Source: DASZTU01 sp035493835
Lineage (GTDB): Bacteria; Pseudomonadota; Alphaproteobacteria; Rhizobiales; Devosiaceae
Length of the DNA: 12,506 bases
Direction: 5' to 3'
Assembly (NCBI GenBank): GCA_035493835.1
Contig: DATJHO010000130.1
Coordinates: forward strand, 1-12,506
The position numbers and the translations under genes are program-made. Below the pieces are notes generated by a model. The model saw only the letters and a list, made by a program, of their open reading frames with translations. It was not told the DNA's origin and made no database searches. The stretch's first letter is position 1; each line of letters starts with the position of its first letter. Below, piece by piece: positions 6,804-12,506 of the stretch.

Positions 6804-7733
6804 TCAGAGACCGAGATGTGAAAGTGTTCTGCCGACTCCGGCGCCTGTCTTGCCCAGCGTCTTGCCGACGGCGCCCCCGGCACCACTCACGGCCTTGCCC
6901 AGCCCGCCGCCAACGCCATCGAGCGTCGTGCCGAGCCCCTCGGTGGTTGTATTGAGGGCTGAGCCAAGCGAGCCGCCCAGGCCGTCCCCGAGCGCATCGC
7001 CCGTCGCCGAGATGGTGTCGCCCAGATCGCTGCCGACGCCGCTCACAGTGTTGCTGACCGTCTGCATCGTGTTGCCGAGCGCCGCGCCAAGGCCGGTCGT
7101 GTTGTCATAGAGGACGGTGCCGGCGATGGGGCTGTCGATAGTATCCTCGACCACGCCGTTGACGACCGGGTGGGTGAGGGCCGGATCGGCAATGCCGGAA
7201 AGAAGCATCTGCCCGTCCGCCATCTGCACCAGTTCGCGGCCAGCCGGAAGCATCATCGTGCGGTGCCGACGCGGATCGGTGACTTCGACGAGGCCGCGCG
7301 ATACCGCGACCCGGCTACCCCGATTGGTGGTGGTCACGCTGAACACGGTGCCCTTGACCACCACGACCAGATAGGGCGTCCTCACCGAAAAGTGCTGAAC
7401 CTTGCGGGCATCTGCCTCGACCGACACCTTGCCGAATTGCTGCACCACGGTGGTGAAGGTCTGGCGCCGTCCGTCGATGATCTGGGCCTGCGAATTGGGG
7501 CCGAAGGAAATCGTCTCGGCGCCTTGGGCGAACTCGACATTGCCGGAGGCCAGCGTCCGGATCACGCGGTCGTCGGACACCACCCCGCCGCGACTCAAGC
7601 GCTGCCACTCACCATCGCCGTGAGTGTCATTGACCATGACGATGCCGCGCAGCCTTGTAGCTGTCCAGTCGCCCGCCAAGGCCGGTGGGGCAGCCGCAAG
7701 CAACGTGACGATTGCGAGCAAGTATTTTTGCAT
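6804..7733 (-). CDS. Secreted FecR-domain protein with glycine-rich 11-residue repeat tail
   Basis: Predicted periplasmic or surface protein of 309 residues. A signal peptide covers residues 1-20 (MQKYLLAIVTLL, cleavage after ALA). A FecR-type beta-rich domain follows at about 50-155: RGGVVSDDRVIRTLASGNVEF, then SFGPNSQAQI, then VRTPYLVVVVKGTVFSV, which is the family's T-P...V.GT.F core. A linker follows to about 213. The tail (214-309) is an 11-residue repeat rich in Gly, Thr, Leu and Val, for example TTLDGVGGGLG, KAVSGAGGAVG and KTLGKTGAGVG. Classical FecR proteins are membrane anti-sigma regulators; this one has no cytoplasmic part or membrane helix and no sigma factor gene beside it, so its partner is more likely the CHASE2 protein encoded 14 bases downstream. 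I chose the ATG at 7733 because the signal peptide begins there; an in-frame ATG at 7781 would add 16 unlikely residues. Confidence 0.85.
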   Translation of the reverse strand: MQKYLLAIVTLLAAAPPALAGDWTATRLRGIVMVNDTHGDGEWQRLSRGGVVSDDRVIRTLASGNVEFAQGAETISFGPNSQAQIIDGRRQTFTTVVQQFGKVSVEADARKVQHFSVRTPYLVVVVKGTVFSVTTTNRGSRVAVSRGLVEVTDPRRHRTMMLPAGRELVQMADGQMLLSGIADPALTHPVVNGVVEDTIDSPIAGTVLYDNTTGLGAALGNTMQTVSNTVSGVGSDLGDTISATGDALGDGLGGSLGSALNTTTEGLGTTLDGVGGGLGKAVSGAGGAVGKTLGKTGAGVGRTLSHLGL

Positions 7734-7902
7734 CGGCAAGATCCATCTGCTTACGGCCGGCCCGTGCCGACCACCGTGCATTCTGGTCTGCTAGAAATGC
7801 TCAACGCACAGCAATAGCAAAAACCCCGACACCATCTGCGTCTGCAGTGAGCGCCAGGTTAATGGTGTTCGCGGAAGTTGTATCTTGTTGGGAAGAGTAG
7901 GC

Positions 7903-7921
7903 GTCACCCAGGGTGAGTGAC
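7903..7921. promoter_or_regulatory. Operator-like palindrome upstream of the FecR-type gene
   Basis: TCACCC-A-GGGTGA (7904-7916) is a perfect 13-base palindrome, with an extra overlapping pair GTCAC / GTGAC at 7903-7907 and 7917-7921. It lies about 180 bp upstream of the FecR-type start and about 45 bp beyond the end of the tetR gene. A one-base loop makes a protein binding site more likely than an RNA hairpin. The rest of 7734-7963 shows no gene I can support. Confidence 0.3.
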
Positions 7922-7963
7922 CGGTGCAGAAGCACTCGGCGACCGCCAGCTGGTGTCAAAGGC

Positions 7964-8653
7964 TCATTTTCGGCCGTAATAGGCCAGAAATACATCGACG
8001 CCCTTGGCAACGTTTGCAGCCACGAGTTCGGCCGAGGGCGGTTCTACCATGTTGCCGAATAGCCGAGGCTTGAACAATCCTGCCATCACGAGGTCGATGA
8101 GCTGCCGCGCGGCAAGTTCGGTATCCTCAACCACCAGTTCTCCCGTGGCGACCTTCTTCTCGAGATAGCCCTTGAGGACCGCGGGGCCCGAAAAGGGCTC
8201 CGGTCCAAAGAAGCTGGCAGCGAGTTTCGGCAGGCGTTCGACCACCGCCAAGACCATGCGCTGCGCCTTGATGACGCGATCGGAGGTGAGCCGCGTCGCC
8301 AGCGCCACGCCAAGGCGATTGAGCGCCTCGGTTACCGTAGTTGATGCGTCAAGTTCGGACTGGGCGAAGTCCATCAGCTGTTCCCGTTCGGCTTTGCACA
8401 GCGAAGTGAACAGATCTTCCTTGTCCGCAAAATAGACATAGATCGTGCCTTTCGAGACCCCCGCGGCAGCGGTGATATCGTTCATGCTCGTCGCCTCGAA
8501 GCCCAGCTCCAAAAAACATCGCTTGGCGGCTTCGGTGATTTGTTGACGCTTGACCGGGTCCTGGCCGGCAACGCGCCCCTTGCGTCCCTGGGGTTTGGCG
8601 GCACCTTCCGCCTCAGCCACATTGCCACCATGCATTTTCGGAGTGGCAGACAT
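7964..8653 (-). CDS. TetR/AcrR-family transcriptional repressor of the adjacent efflux operon
   Basis: A 229-residue regulator of the TetR family. After a polar N-terminal tail of about 30 residues, the DNA-binding helices occupy roughly 34-80: RQQITEAAKRCFLELGFEATS, then MNDITAAAGVSKGTIYVYFADKEDLF, with the classic recognition stretch KGTIYVYF. The C-terminal ligand and dimer domain (about 85-229) contains FFGPEPFSGPAVLKGYLEK and ARQLIDLVMAGLFKPRLFG, which resembles the AefR-like C-terminal class. GGAG eight bases before the ATG supports the start. The gene is divergent from the EmrAB-like operon across a 128-bp region that holds two matching palindromes. By family precedent it represses the efflux genes and itself, and releases DNA when it binds a toxic substrate. 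The inducer cannot be read from the sequence. Confidence 0.93.
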   Translation of the reverse strand: MSATPKMHGGNVAEAEGAAKPQGRKGRVAGQDPVKRQQITEAAKRCFLELGFEATSMNDITAAAGVSKGTIYVYFADKEDLFTSLCKAEREQLMDFAQSELDASTTVTEALNRLGVALATRLTSDRVIKAQRMVLAVVERLPKLAASFFGPEPFSGPAVLKGYLEKKVATGELVVEDTELAARQLIDLVMAGLFKPRLFGNMVEPPSAELVAANVAKGVDVFLAYYGRK

Positions 8654-8672
8654 TCCGTTCGCTCCATCGATT

Positions 8673-8690
8673 TCGAACCATGCAGTTCGA
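8673..8690. promoter_or_regulatory. Operator-like palindrome 1 (tetR side)
   Basis: TCGAAC-N6-GTTCGA forms six-base perfect arms with a six-base spacer. It lies just downstream of the predicted tetR transcription start and about 20 bp upstream of the tetR ATG, a good place for autorepression. Its core CGAAC-N6-GTTCG is identical to that of the second palindrome 63 bp away. Confidence 0.55.
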
Positions 8691-8700
8691 CTTGCCTATT

Positions 8701-8729
8701 GATATGGCGCAGGACCTCGACTACGTCAA
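8701..8729 (-). promoter_or_regulatory. Candidate tetR promoter
   Basis: On the minus strand TTGACG (8724-8729) matches the -35 consensus in five positions. After 17 bases comes CATATC (8701-8706), which matches TATAAT in three positions. Transcription would start near 8694, directly before palindrome 1. The gene context is right, but the -10 box is only moderate. Confidence 0.4.
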
Positions 8730-8759
8730 TTCGAACCGAACGGTTTAGTTCGGTATTTT
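8730..8759 (+). promoter_or_regulatory. Candidate promoter of the efflux operon
   Basis: TTCGAA (8730-8735) and TATTTT (8754-8759) are separated by 18 bases and could serve as -35 and -10 boxes; both are imperfect. Palindrome 2 occupies the spacer between them, the usual position of a TetR-type operator. The predicted start near 8766 would give a very short leader containing the GAGGAG ribosome binding site at 8767-8772, so the true start may lie a little further upstream. Confidence 0.35.
8735..8754. promoter_or_regulatory. Operator-like palindrome 2 (efflux side)
   Basis: ACCGAAC-N6-GTTCGGT has seven-base perfect arms and a six-base spacer. An overlapping smaller palindrome AACCG-AA-CGGTT covers 8734-8745. 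The site sits between the candidate -35 and -10 boxes of the efflux operon, so a bound repressor would block RNA polymerase. It shares its core with palindrome 1. Confidence 0.65.
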
Positions 8760-8781
8760 AGGCATAGAGGAGCACGGGGCG

Positions 8782-9996
8782 ATGTCCGCTTCCGATAATT
8801 CCACAGCAGAGATCCGGAATTTCCCCAAGAAGGCCCAGCCAGGCGACGAGTCGGCTCCGCGTGAGGCGGCCCGGGCCGAGGCGCCCACGGCTCCCGCCGC
8901 CGCGCCGGTGCAGACGGCGCCGGCCAGTCCGCCGGCTCCGAAGAAAGCCGGCGGCCGCCGCCGTGCCGTCATGACGGTGATCGCGCTGATCGCGATCGCG
9001 GCAGGCGCCTGGTACGGCTACGGGTATTATACCGTGGGCAGGTTCATGGTTTCGACCGACGACGCCTATGTGGGCGGGCAGATCGCGACCATTTCGCCCA
9101 AGGTTGCCGGCTACGTCACCAGGGTGAACGTCCTTGCCAACCAGACCGTCAAGGCGGGGGATCCGCTGGTGACGCTGGACAACGGCGACTACGTGATCGC
9201 CCGCGACCAGGCGCAGGCGGCGATCAACACCCAGAACCTGACGCTGCAGCAGCTCGATGCGCAGATCGTCGGCGCCAAGGCTTCCGTGCTCCAGGCCCAG
9301 GCGCAAAAAATTTCTGCGGTCGCCGGCCAGCACGATGCTCAGCTCGCCGAACAGCGCGCCAGGTCGCTTACCGCTAGCGCCTTCGGCACCCAGGCAACCC
9401 TCGACGACGCCGTCGCCGCGCTTGACCAGGCCAACGCCACCGTGGCGGCAGACGACGCGGCGATCGCCGCAGCCAGCGCCAATGTCGACGTGTTGACCAG
9501 CCAGCGCGCCGTCGCCGCCAGCCAGGTCAAGACCGACCAGCTGGCCCTCGACCAGGCCAATCGCAATCTGAGGTTCACCGTGCTGCGCGCGCCCTATGAC
9601 GGGGTGATCGGCAATCTCTCGGTGCAGCAGGGCGACTACGTCACGCCCGGCGTCAATCTCGCCGGGCTGGTGCCGACCGAAGACCTCTATGTCGATGCCA
9701 ACTATAAGGAAACCCAGCTCGGCCAGCTGCTGCCGGGTGAAAAGGCGCTGATCTATGTCGACGCCCATCCCGACCAACCCATCGAGGGCACCGTGCAGTC
9801 GGTCTCCCCGGCCTCGGGAGCGGTGTTCTCTCTGCTGCCGCCAGAGAACGCCACCGGCAACTTCACCAAGGTGGTGCAACGCGTGCCGGTGCGCATCGCG
9901 CTGCCCAAGTCGGCGCTCGATAGCGGCTGGCTGCGCGCCGGCCTCAGCGTCACCGTTGACGCAGACACGCGCACCATCCCGGCCATGGCGAACTGA
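8782..9996 (+). CDS. HlyD/EmrA-family membrane fusion (periplasmic adaptor) protein
   Basis: Adaptor of a drug or toxic-compound export pump, linking the inner-membrane MFS exporter encoded next to an outer-membrane channel. The 404-residue protein has a disordered Ala/Pro-rich cytoplasmic N-terminus (1-58), one membrane helix (62-82) and the first half of the lipoyl-like domain (about 91-134, STDDAYVGGQIATISPKVAGYV). A long coiled-coil hairpin rich in Ala and Gln (138-262) follows, then the second lipoyl half (FTVLRAPYDGVIG, 265-296) and a beta-barrel domain (300-400). TGNFTKVVQRVPVRI near 358-372 is characteristic of EmrA-type adaptors. GAGGAG nine bases before the ATG supports the start. 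First gene of the operon repressed by the divergent TetR; the exporter follows after 87 bp. No outer-membrane TolC-like gene is in the window, so the pump probably uses a channel encoded elsewhere. Confidence 0.93.
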   Translation: MSASDNSTAEIRNFPKKAQPGDESAPREAARAEAPTAPAAAPVQTAPASPPAPKKAGGRRRAVMTVIALIAIAAGAWYGYGYYTVGRFMVSTDDAYVGGQIATISPKVAGYVTRVNVLANQTVKAGDPLVTLDNGDYVIARDQAQAAINTQNLTLQQLDAQIVGAKASVLQAQAQKISAVAGQHDAQLAEQRARSLTASAFGTQATLDDAVAALDQANATVAADDAAIAAASANVDVLTSQRAVAASQVKTDQLALDQANRNLRFTVLRAPYDGVIGNLSVQQGDYVTPGVNLAGLVPTEDLYVDANYKETQLGQLLPGEKALIYVDAHPDQPIEGTVQSVSPASGAVFSLLPPENATGNFTKVVQRVPVRIALPKSALDSGWLRAGLSVTVDADTRTIPAMAN

Positions 9997-10006
9997 CCGC
10001 CGCCCC

Positions 10007-10029
10007 GGGGAGCGGGCTTTCCGCTCCCC
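10007..10029 (+). terminator. Strong hairpin between the two efflux genes
   Basis: GGGGAGCGG-GCTTT-CCGCTCCCC gives a nine-pair GC-rich stem with a five-base loop, starting ten bases after the adaptor stop codon. No T run follows, and the exporter gene follows 54 bases later with its own good ribosome binding site. It is therefore better read as a partial terminator or mRNA-stabilising hairpin that sets the adaptor-to-exporter ratio than as a full terminator. Confidence 0.5.
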
Positions 10030-10083
10030 ATTGCCGGCCCATACCGGCCAGCCAGCGAGCTCGTAACGCCGGAAGGACAAGAA

Positions 10084-11679
10084 ATGTCGGACGCAACCAT
10101 CGATGCCAAGCCGGTGCCGCAGCAACCGGCGCGCCCCGCCGACTATATTGAGCCGCGCAAGATCTTTGGCTTCATCGCCATGGTCTTCGGCATGTTCATG
10201 GCCATTCTCGACATCCAGGTGGTCTCCGCCTCGCTGAGCGAGATCCAGGCCGGCCTGTCGGCGGGCTCCGACGAAATCTCCTGGGTGCAGACCGCCTACC
10301 TCATCGCCGAGGTGATCATGATCCCTCTCTCGGGCACGCTCGGCCGCATCATGTCGACGCGCGTTTTGTTCACCATCTCGGCGGCAGGCTTTACGGCGGC
10401 GAGCTTTCTCTGCTCGACCGCCACCAATATTGATCAGATGATCGTCTACCGCGCCCTCCAGGGTTTTATCGGCGGCGGCATGATTCCTTCCGTGTTTGCG
10501 GCGGCGTTCACGGTGTTTCCGGCCTCCAGGCGCTCGACTGTCTCCCCCCTTATCGGCCTCGTCGCAACCCTTGCCCCCACCATCGGGCCGACCGTGGGCG
10601 GGTATCTCACCAACGCCTTCTCCTGGCACTGGCTGTTTCTCATCAATGTGGGCCCCGGGATCCTGGTGACGATTGCGGTTTGGATGCTTGTCGATTTCGA
10701 CAAACCCGAGCAGGGCCTGATGAAGCGCTTCGACTGGTGGGGGCTCATCGGCATGGCCATGTTCCTGGGCGGCCTCGAATACGTGCTCGAAGAGGGCCCG
10801 TCCAATGACTGGCTGAACGACACCGCTGTCTTCTACACGGCGATCATTTCCGTGGTCGGCGGAATCACCTTCTTCTGGCGCGCCTTTCGGGCGGACTTCC
10901 CGATCGTCGACCTCAAGGCGTTCGGCAACGTCAATTTCGCCTTTGGCTCGGTGTTTTCTTTCGTGCTCGGCGTCGGCCTTTACGGCCTTACCTACGTCTA
11001 TCCGCTGTACCTGGCGACCATCCGCGGCGACGATTCGATGCAGATCGGGGAGACGCTGTTCGTCTCCGGCCTGGTGATGTTTTTGACCGCGCCCATAGCG
11101 GGCATCCTTTCCACCAAGATGGATATGCGGTTCATGATGATGATCGGCTTTTTCTCCTTCGCCTTTGGCACCTGGCAGGCATCCCACATCACTTCCGACT
11201 GGGTTTTCGGCGAGCTCCTGCTGCCGCAGATCTTCCGCGGCTTCGGACTGATGCTCTGCATGGTGCCGATCAACAATCTGGCGCTTGGCACGCTGCCCCC
11301 TGCGCGCATCAAGAACGCCTCGGGCCTCTTTAACCTCACCCGCAATCTCGGCGGCGCGGTGGGGCTGGCGCTGATCAACACCATCCTCATTAACCGCGAC
11401 GCCCTGCACACCGAGCGTCTGTCGGAAAACATCAACTGGGGCAATCGCACCGCGGTCGACCAGCTCAACGGGATGGCGCAGAGCAACACGCTGAGCGGGC
11501 TCAACGGCGTTGCTGCTGCCACCCAGCAGCTTGCCAACATGGTGGGGCAGCAGGCCTATGTGCTGTCGCTGAGCGACGTCTTCCTGCTGCTGACCGGCCT
11601 CTTCGGCATCCTCGGTCTTTTCACTCTGCTGATGAGGAAGCCGGCCGCTGCTGGCGGCGGCGGTGGCGGCGGCCACTGA
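10084..11679 (+). CDS. DHA2-family (EmrB/QacA-type) MFS multidrug exporter
   Basis: Proton-driven inner-membrane drug exporter of 531 residues with about 14 predicted membrane helices, the DHA2 arrangement. Family motifs: ILDIQVVSASLSEIQ in the first helix (41-55, the D1-type motif), SWVQTAYLIAEVIMIPLSG (66-84), YRALQGFIGGGMIP (122-135, with the conserved Arg of motif B) and the drug-antiporter motif C LAPTIGPTVGG (163-173). The N-terminal 25 residues are cytoplasmic and Pro-rich. A C-terminal helix ends in a run of seven glycines and His, encoded by GGC repeats. GGAAGGAC shortly before the ATG marks the start. It forms an EmrAB-type pump with the adaptor encoded just upstream; the pair is transcribed together and controlled by the divergent TetR. 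The substrate is not readable; lipophilic drugs, bile-salt-like or phenolic compounds are typical for the class. Confidence 0.95.
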   Translation: MSDATIDAKPVPQQPARPADYIEPRKIFGFIAMVFGMFMAILDIQVVSASLSEIQAGLSAGSDEISWVQTAYLIAEVIMIPLSGTLGRIMSTRVLFTISAAGFTAASFLCSTATNIDQMIVYRALQGFIGGGMIPSVFAAAFTVFPASRRSTVSPLIGLVATLAPTIGPTVGGYLTNAFSWHWLFLINVGPGILVTIAVWMLVDFDKPEQGLMKRFDWWGLIGMAMFLGGLEYVLEEGPSNDWLNDTAVFYTAIISVVGGITFFWRAFRADFPIVDLKAFGNVNFAFGSVFSFVLGVGLYGLTYVYPLYLATIRGDDSMQIGETLFVSGLVMFLTAPIAGILSTKMDMRFMMMIGFFSFAFGTWQASHITSDWVFGELLLPQIFRGFGLMLCMVPINNLALGTLPPARIKNASGLFNLTRNLGGAVGLALINTILINRDALHTERLSENINWGNRTAVDQLNGMAQSNTLSGLNGVAAATQQLANMVGQQAYVLSLSDVFLLLTGLFGILGLFTLLMRKPAAAGGGGGGGH

Positions 11680-11681
11680 TT

Positions 11682-11707
11682 GGGGCCCGGCCCTAGCCGG
11701 CGGCCCC
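11682..11707 (+). terminator. GC-rich hairpin after the efflux operon
   Basis: GGGGCC (11682-11687) can pair with GGCCCC (11702-11707). A CGGC / GCCG inner stem around CTA is offset by a small bulge. It begins three bases after the exporter stop, where a terminator is expected, but only TT follows the stem. It is a plausible terminator without the usual T run. Confidence 0.35.
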
Positions 11708-11766
11708 CTTCGCACTCCCACCCAAGCTGGAAAAGCATCGACGGGGGGCAGAATGCGAAACCGTTG

Positions 11767-11795
11767 TTGCGCGTGACGCCGCGTTTGGCTAGGTT
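11767..11795 (+). promoter_or_regulatory. Candidate promoter of the tRNA-Arg gene
   Basis: TTGCGC (11767-11772) and TAGGTT (11790-11795) are spaced by 17 bases, and transcription would start about 35 bases before the mature tRNA. Both boxes fit the relaxed consensus of alphaproteobacterial promoters moderately well. Confidence 0.4.
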
Positions 11796-11837
11796 GCGCG
11801 CCATCCAGCCCGGCCCCTCCCGCCGGCGCTCCCCGAT

Positions 11838-11914
<77 letters not shown>

Positions 11915-11934
11915 AACTCAACGTCACTCTGAAG

Positions 11935-11951
11935 AGCCGCCGCTTTCGGCT
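11935..11951 (+). terminator. Possible hairpin after the tRNA
   Basis: AGCCG (11935-11939) and CGGCT (11947-11951) enclose a seven-base loop 20 bases after the tRNA end. No T run follows the stem, so this is at best a weak terminator. I see nothing else in 11915-12051. Confidence 0.2.
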
Positions 11952-12051
11952 GGAAATTCAGAAAAGCCGCCCTCAGTTCAGCTCGTCGCCGCGCTAACTG
12001 CTCGCGACCAACCATTCCATATGAGAGCTTCGCTTCAGGGCCATTCTCTAC

Positions 12052-12307
12052 GCGCGATGCCGCGAAAGCGCGCCAGCCCCGAAGCGCATGATGTCCTTGG
12101 CCAAGCAAGGCACAGGCCTTGCACGGAAAGCCGGAGGCGGCGATGCCGTCGTCGAGAGTGAGTCGATGCCGACGGCGCCGTAATGCCGGCGACAAAGATG
12201 CCGAAGGTCTCGGGCGGCATGGCCCACAGCTAGATCACCTGTAGCGGCGTCGCGCCGTTGGCGTGGTCAGCACGCAGGCTCGAAAGGTCCAGCATGGTCG
12301 GCAACAT
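12052..12307 (-). pseudogene. Remnant of an allophanate-hydrolase-like amidase gene with large internal deletion
   Basis: An ATG at 12305-12307, directly after the carrier-protein stop codon, has GGAGGA seven bases ahead inside the carrier gene. It opens a frame of only 25 codons that ends at TAG (12230-12232). That peptide (DLSSLRADHANGATPLQ) resembles the extreme N-terminus of allophanate hydrolases and related amidases. After the stop the same frame continues LWAMPPETFGIFVAGITAP, which resembles the LWALPxxxFGxFVAxIPAPLGIG segment near the start of the allophanate hydrolase C-terminal domain, some 400 or more residues later in intact proteins. Beyond a frameshift around 12157-12172, another frame reads LTLDDG, SGFPCKA and HHALRGWRAFAASR, resembling the family's DGxxVxGFLCEP...DITAxGGWRAYLA end. 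The amidase core is therefore deleted. The family name rests on recalled motifs, without alignment. Confidence 0.6.
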
Positions 12308-12506
12308 TCAGATTTCCTCCAAAACGACGATCACGTCGCCGGTCCTGACGGTCTGGCCGGGGACCCCGCGGATGTCGCGGACCCGGCCGGCCGCGTGGGC
12401 GGTGATCGAAATTTCCATCTTCATCGATTCGATGATGGCCACGGTGTCGCCCGCCGCCACACGAGCTCCGTCCGAAACCAGCACCTTCCAGATATTGCCG
12501 GGCACG
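12308..12506 (-). CDS. Biotin carboxyl carrier (biotin/lipoyl attachment) protein, C-terminal part
   Basis: The last 65 or so residues of a biotinyl domain, cut by the right edge. The first complete codon in the window (12503-12505) is a GTG; homologues have more residues before PGNIWKV, so I treat it as internal and the gene as partial. The biotin site is ESMKMEI, and the AAG for the biotinylated lysine is at 12419-12421. The flanking segments GARVAAGDTVAIIE and GQTVRTGDVIVVLE are the symmetrical beta-strands of the fold. PGNIWKVLV resembles the start of the biotin domain of urea carboxylase and of small stand-alone carriers found beside KipI/KipA-like carboxyltransferase genes. Together with the allophanate-hydrolase remnant immediately downstream, a urea-carboxylase-like or oxoprolinase-associated carboxylase cluster to the right is likely. 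The stop TGA is followed at once by the remnant's ATG. Confidence 0.85.
   Translation of the reverse strand, partial: VPGNIWKVLVSDGARVAAGDTVAIIESMKMEISITAHAAGRVRDIRGVPGQTVRTGDVIVVLEEI

Noticed and set aside
6804..7733. Calling the FecR-domain protein an anti-sigma factor of an iron-uptake system
   Set aside because: It has a cleavable signal peptide and no cytoplasmic anti-sigma part, and there is neither an ECF sigma factor nor a TonB-dependent receptor gene nearby.
7801..8010. A 69-codon minus-strand frame overlapping the end of tetR
   Set aside because: It starts inside tetR without a ribosome binding site. The second half (ALTADADGVGVFAIAVR) looks mildly protein-like, but there is no independent start and no recognised family.
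9400..9560. Alanine-rich repetitive stretch in the adaptor gene as a DNA repeat
   Set aside because: It encodes the long coiled-coil hairpin normal for EmrA-type adaptors; the repetitive look comes from Ala and Gln codons.

Overview
The window looks like chromosomal DNA from a GC-rich alphaproteobacterium, most likely a member of the Hyphomicrobiales (the rhizobial/Devosia-type group). Three things point there: the strong G/C bias at third codon positions, an intergenic hairpin element at 3865-3954 of the CCGAAAAGTGG / CCACTTTTCGG type that I associate with genomes of this order, and the gene families present. The genus cannot be settled from the sequence alone.

Left part (1-2960), minus strand: an unidentified open frame leaving the left edge, a small exported protein of unknown function (231-779), then gmd (start 2882) and fcl (start 1821). 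These two enzymes convert GDP-mannose to GDP-L-fucose for surface polysaccharide. Their stop and start codons share one base (TGATG), so they are a translationally coupled pair. A 379-bp gene-free stretch (2883-3261) follows, then a plus-strand gene for an acidic 200-residue protein of unknown function. It converges on the next minus-strand gene, and the intergenic repeat sits between the two stops.

Centre (3973-7733), minus strand: a two-gene signalling module. The upstream gene encodes a secreted FecR-domain protein with a C-terminal tail of 11-residue glycine-rich repeats. Fourteen bases downstream begins a 938-residue membrane protein with CHASE2, PAS, degenerate GGDEF (GGNRF) and intact EAL domains. 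My reading is an envelope-sensing c-di-GMP phosphodiesterase with a dedicated periplasmic partner. It is the most interesting unit in the window.

Right part (7964-11679): a TetR/AcrR-type repressor (minus) divergent from an EmrA-like membrane fusion protein and an EmrB-like 14-TM MFS exporter (plus), forming a tripartite-type drug efflux operon. The divergent promoter region carries two palindromes of one consensus (CGAAC-N6-GTTCG) spaced 63 bp apart, one inside the likely efflux promoter and the other just downstream of the likely repressor promoter start.

Right end (11680-12506): tRNA-Arg(CCG) with an encoded CCA. Next comes a decayed remnant of an allophanate-hydrolase-like gene with a large internal deletion, an in-frame stop and at least one frameshift. 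Last is the C-terminal part of a small biotin carboxyl carrier protein running in from the right edge. The remnant keeps a good ribosome binding site inside the end of the carrier gene, so the pair was probably once part of a urea-carboxylase-like or carboxyltransferase operon lying to the right.

No insertion sequences, CRISPR arrays, phage genes or integrases were seen.
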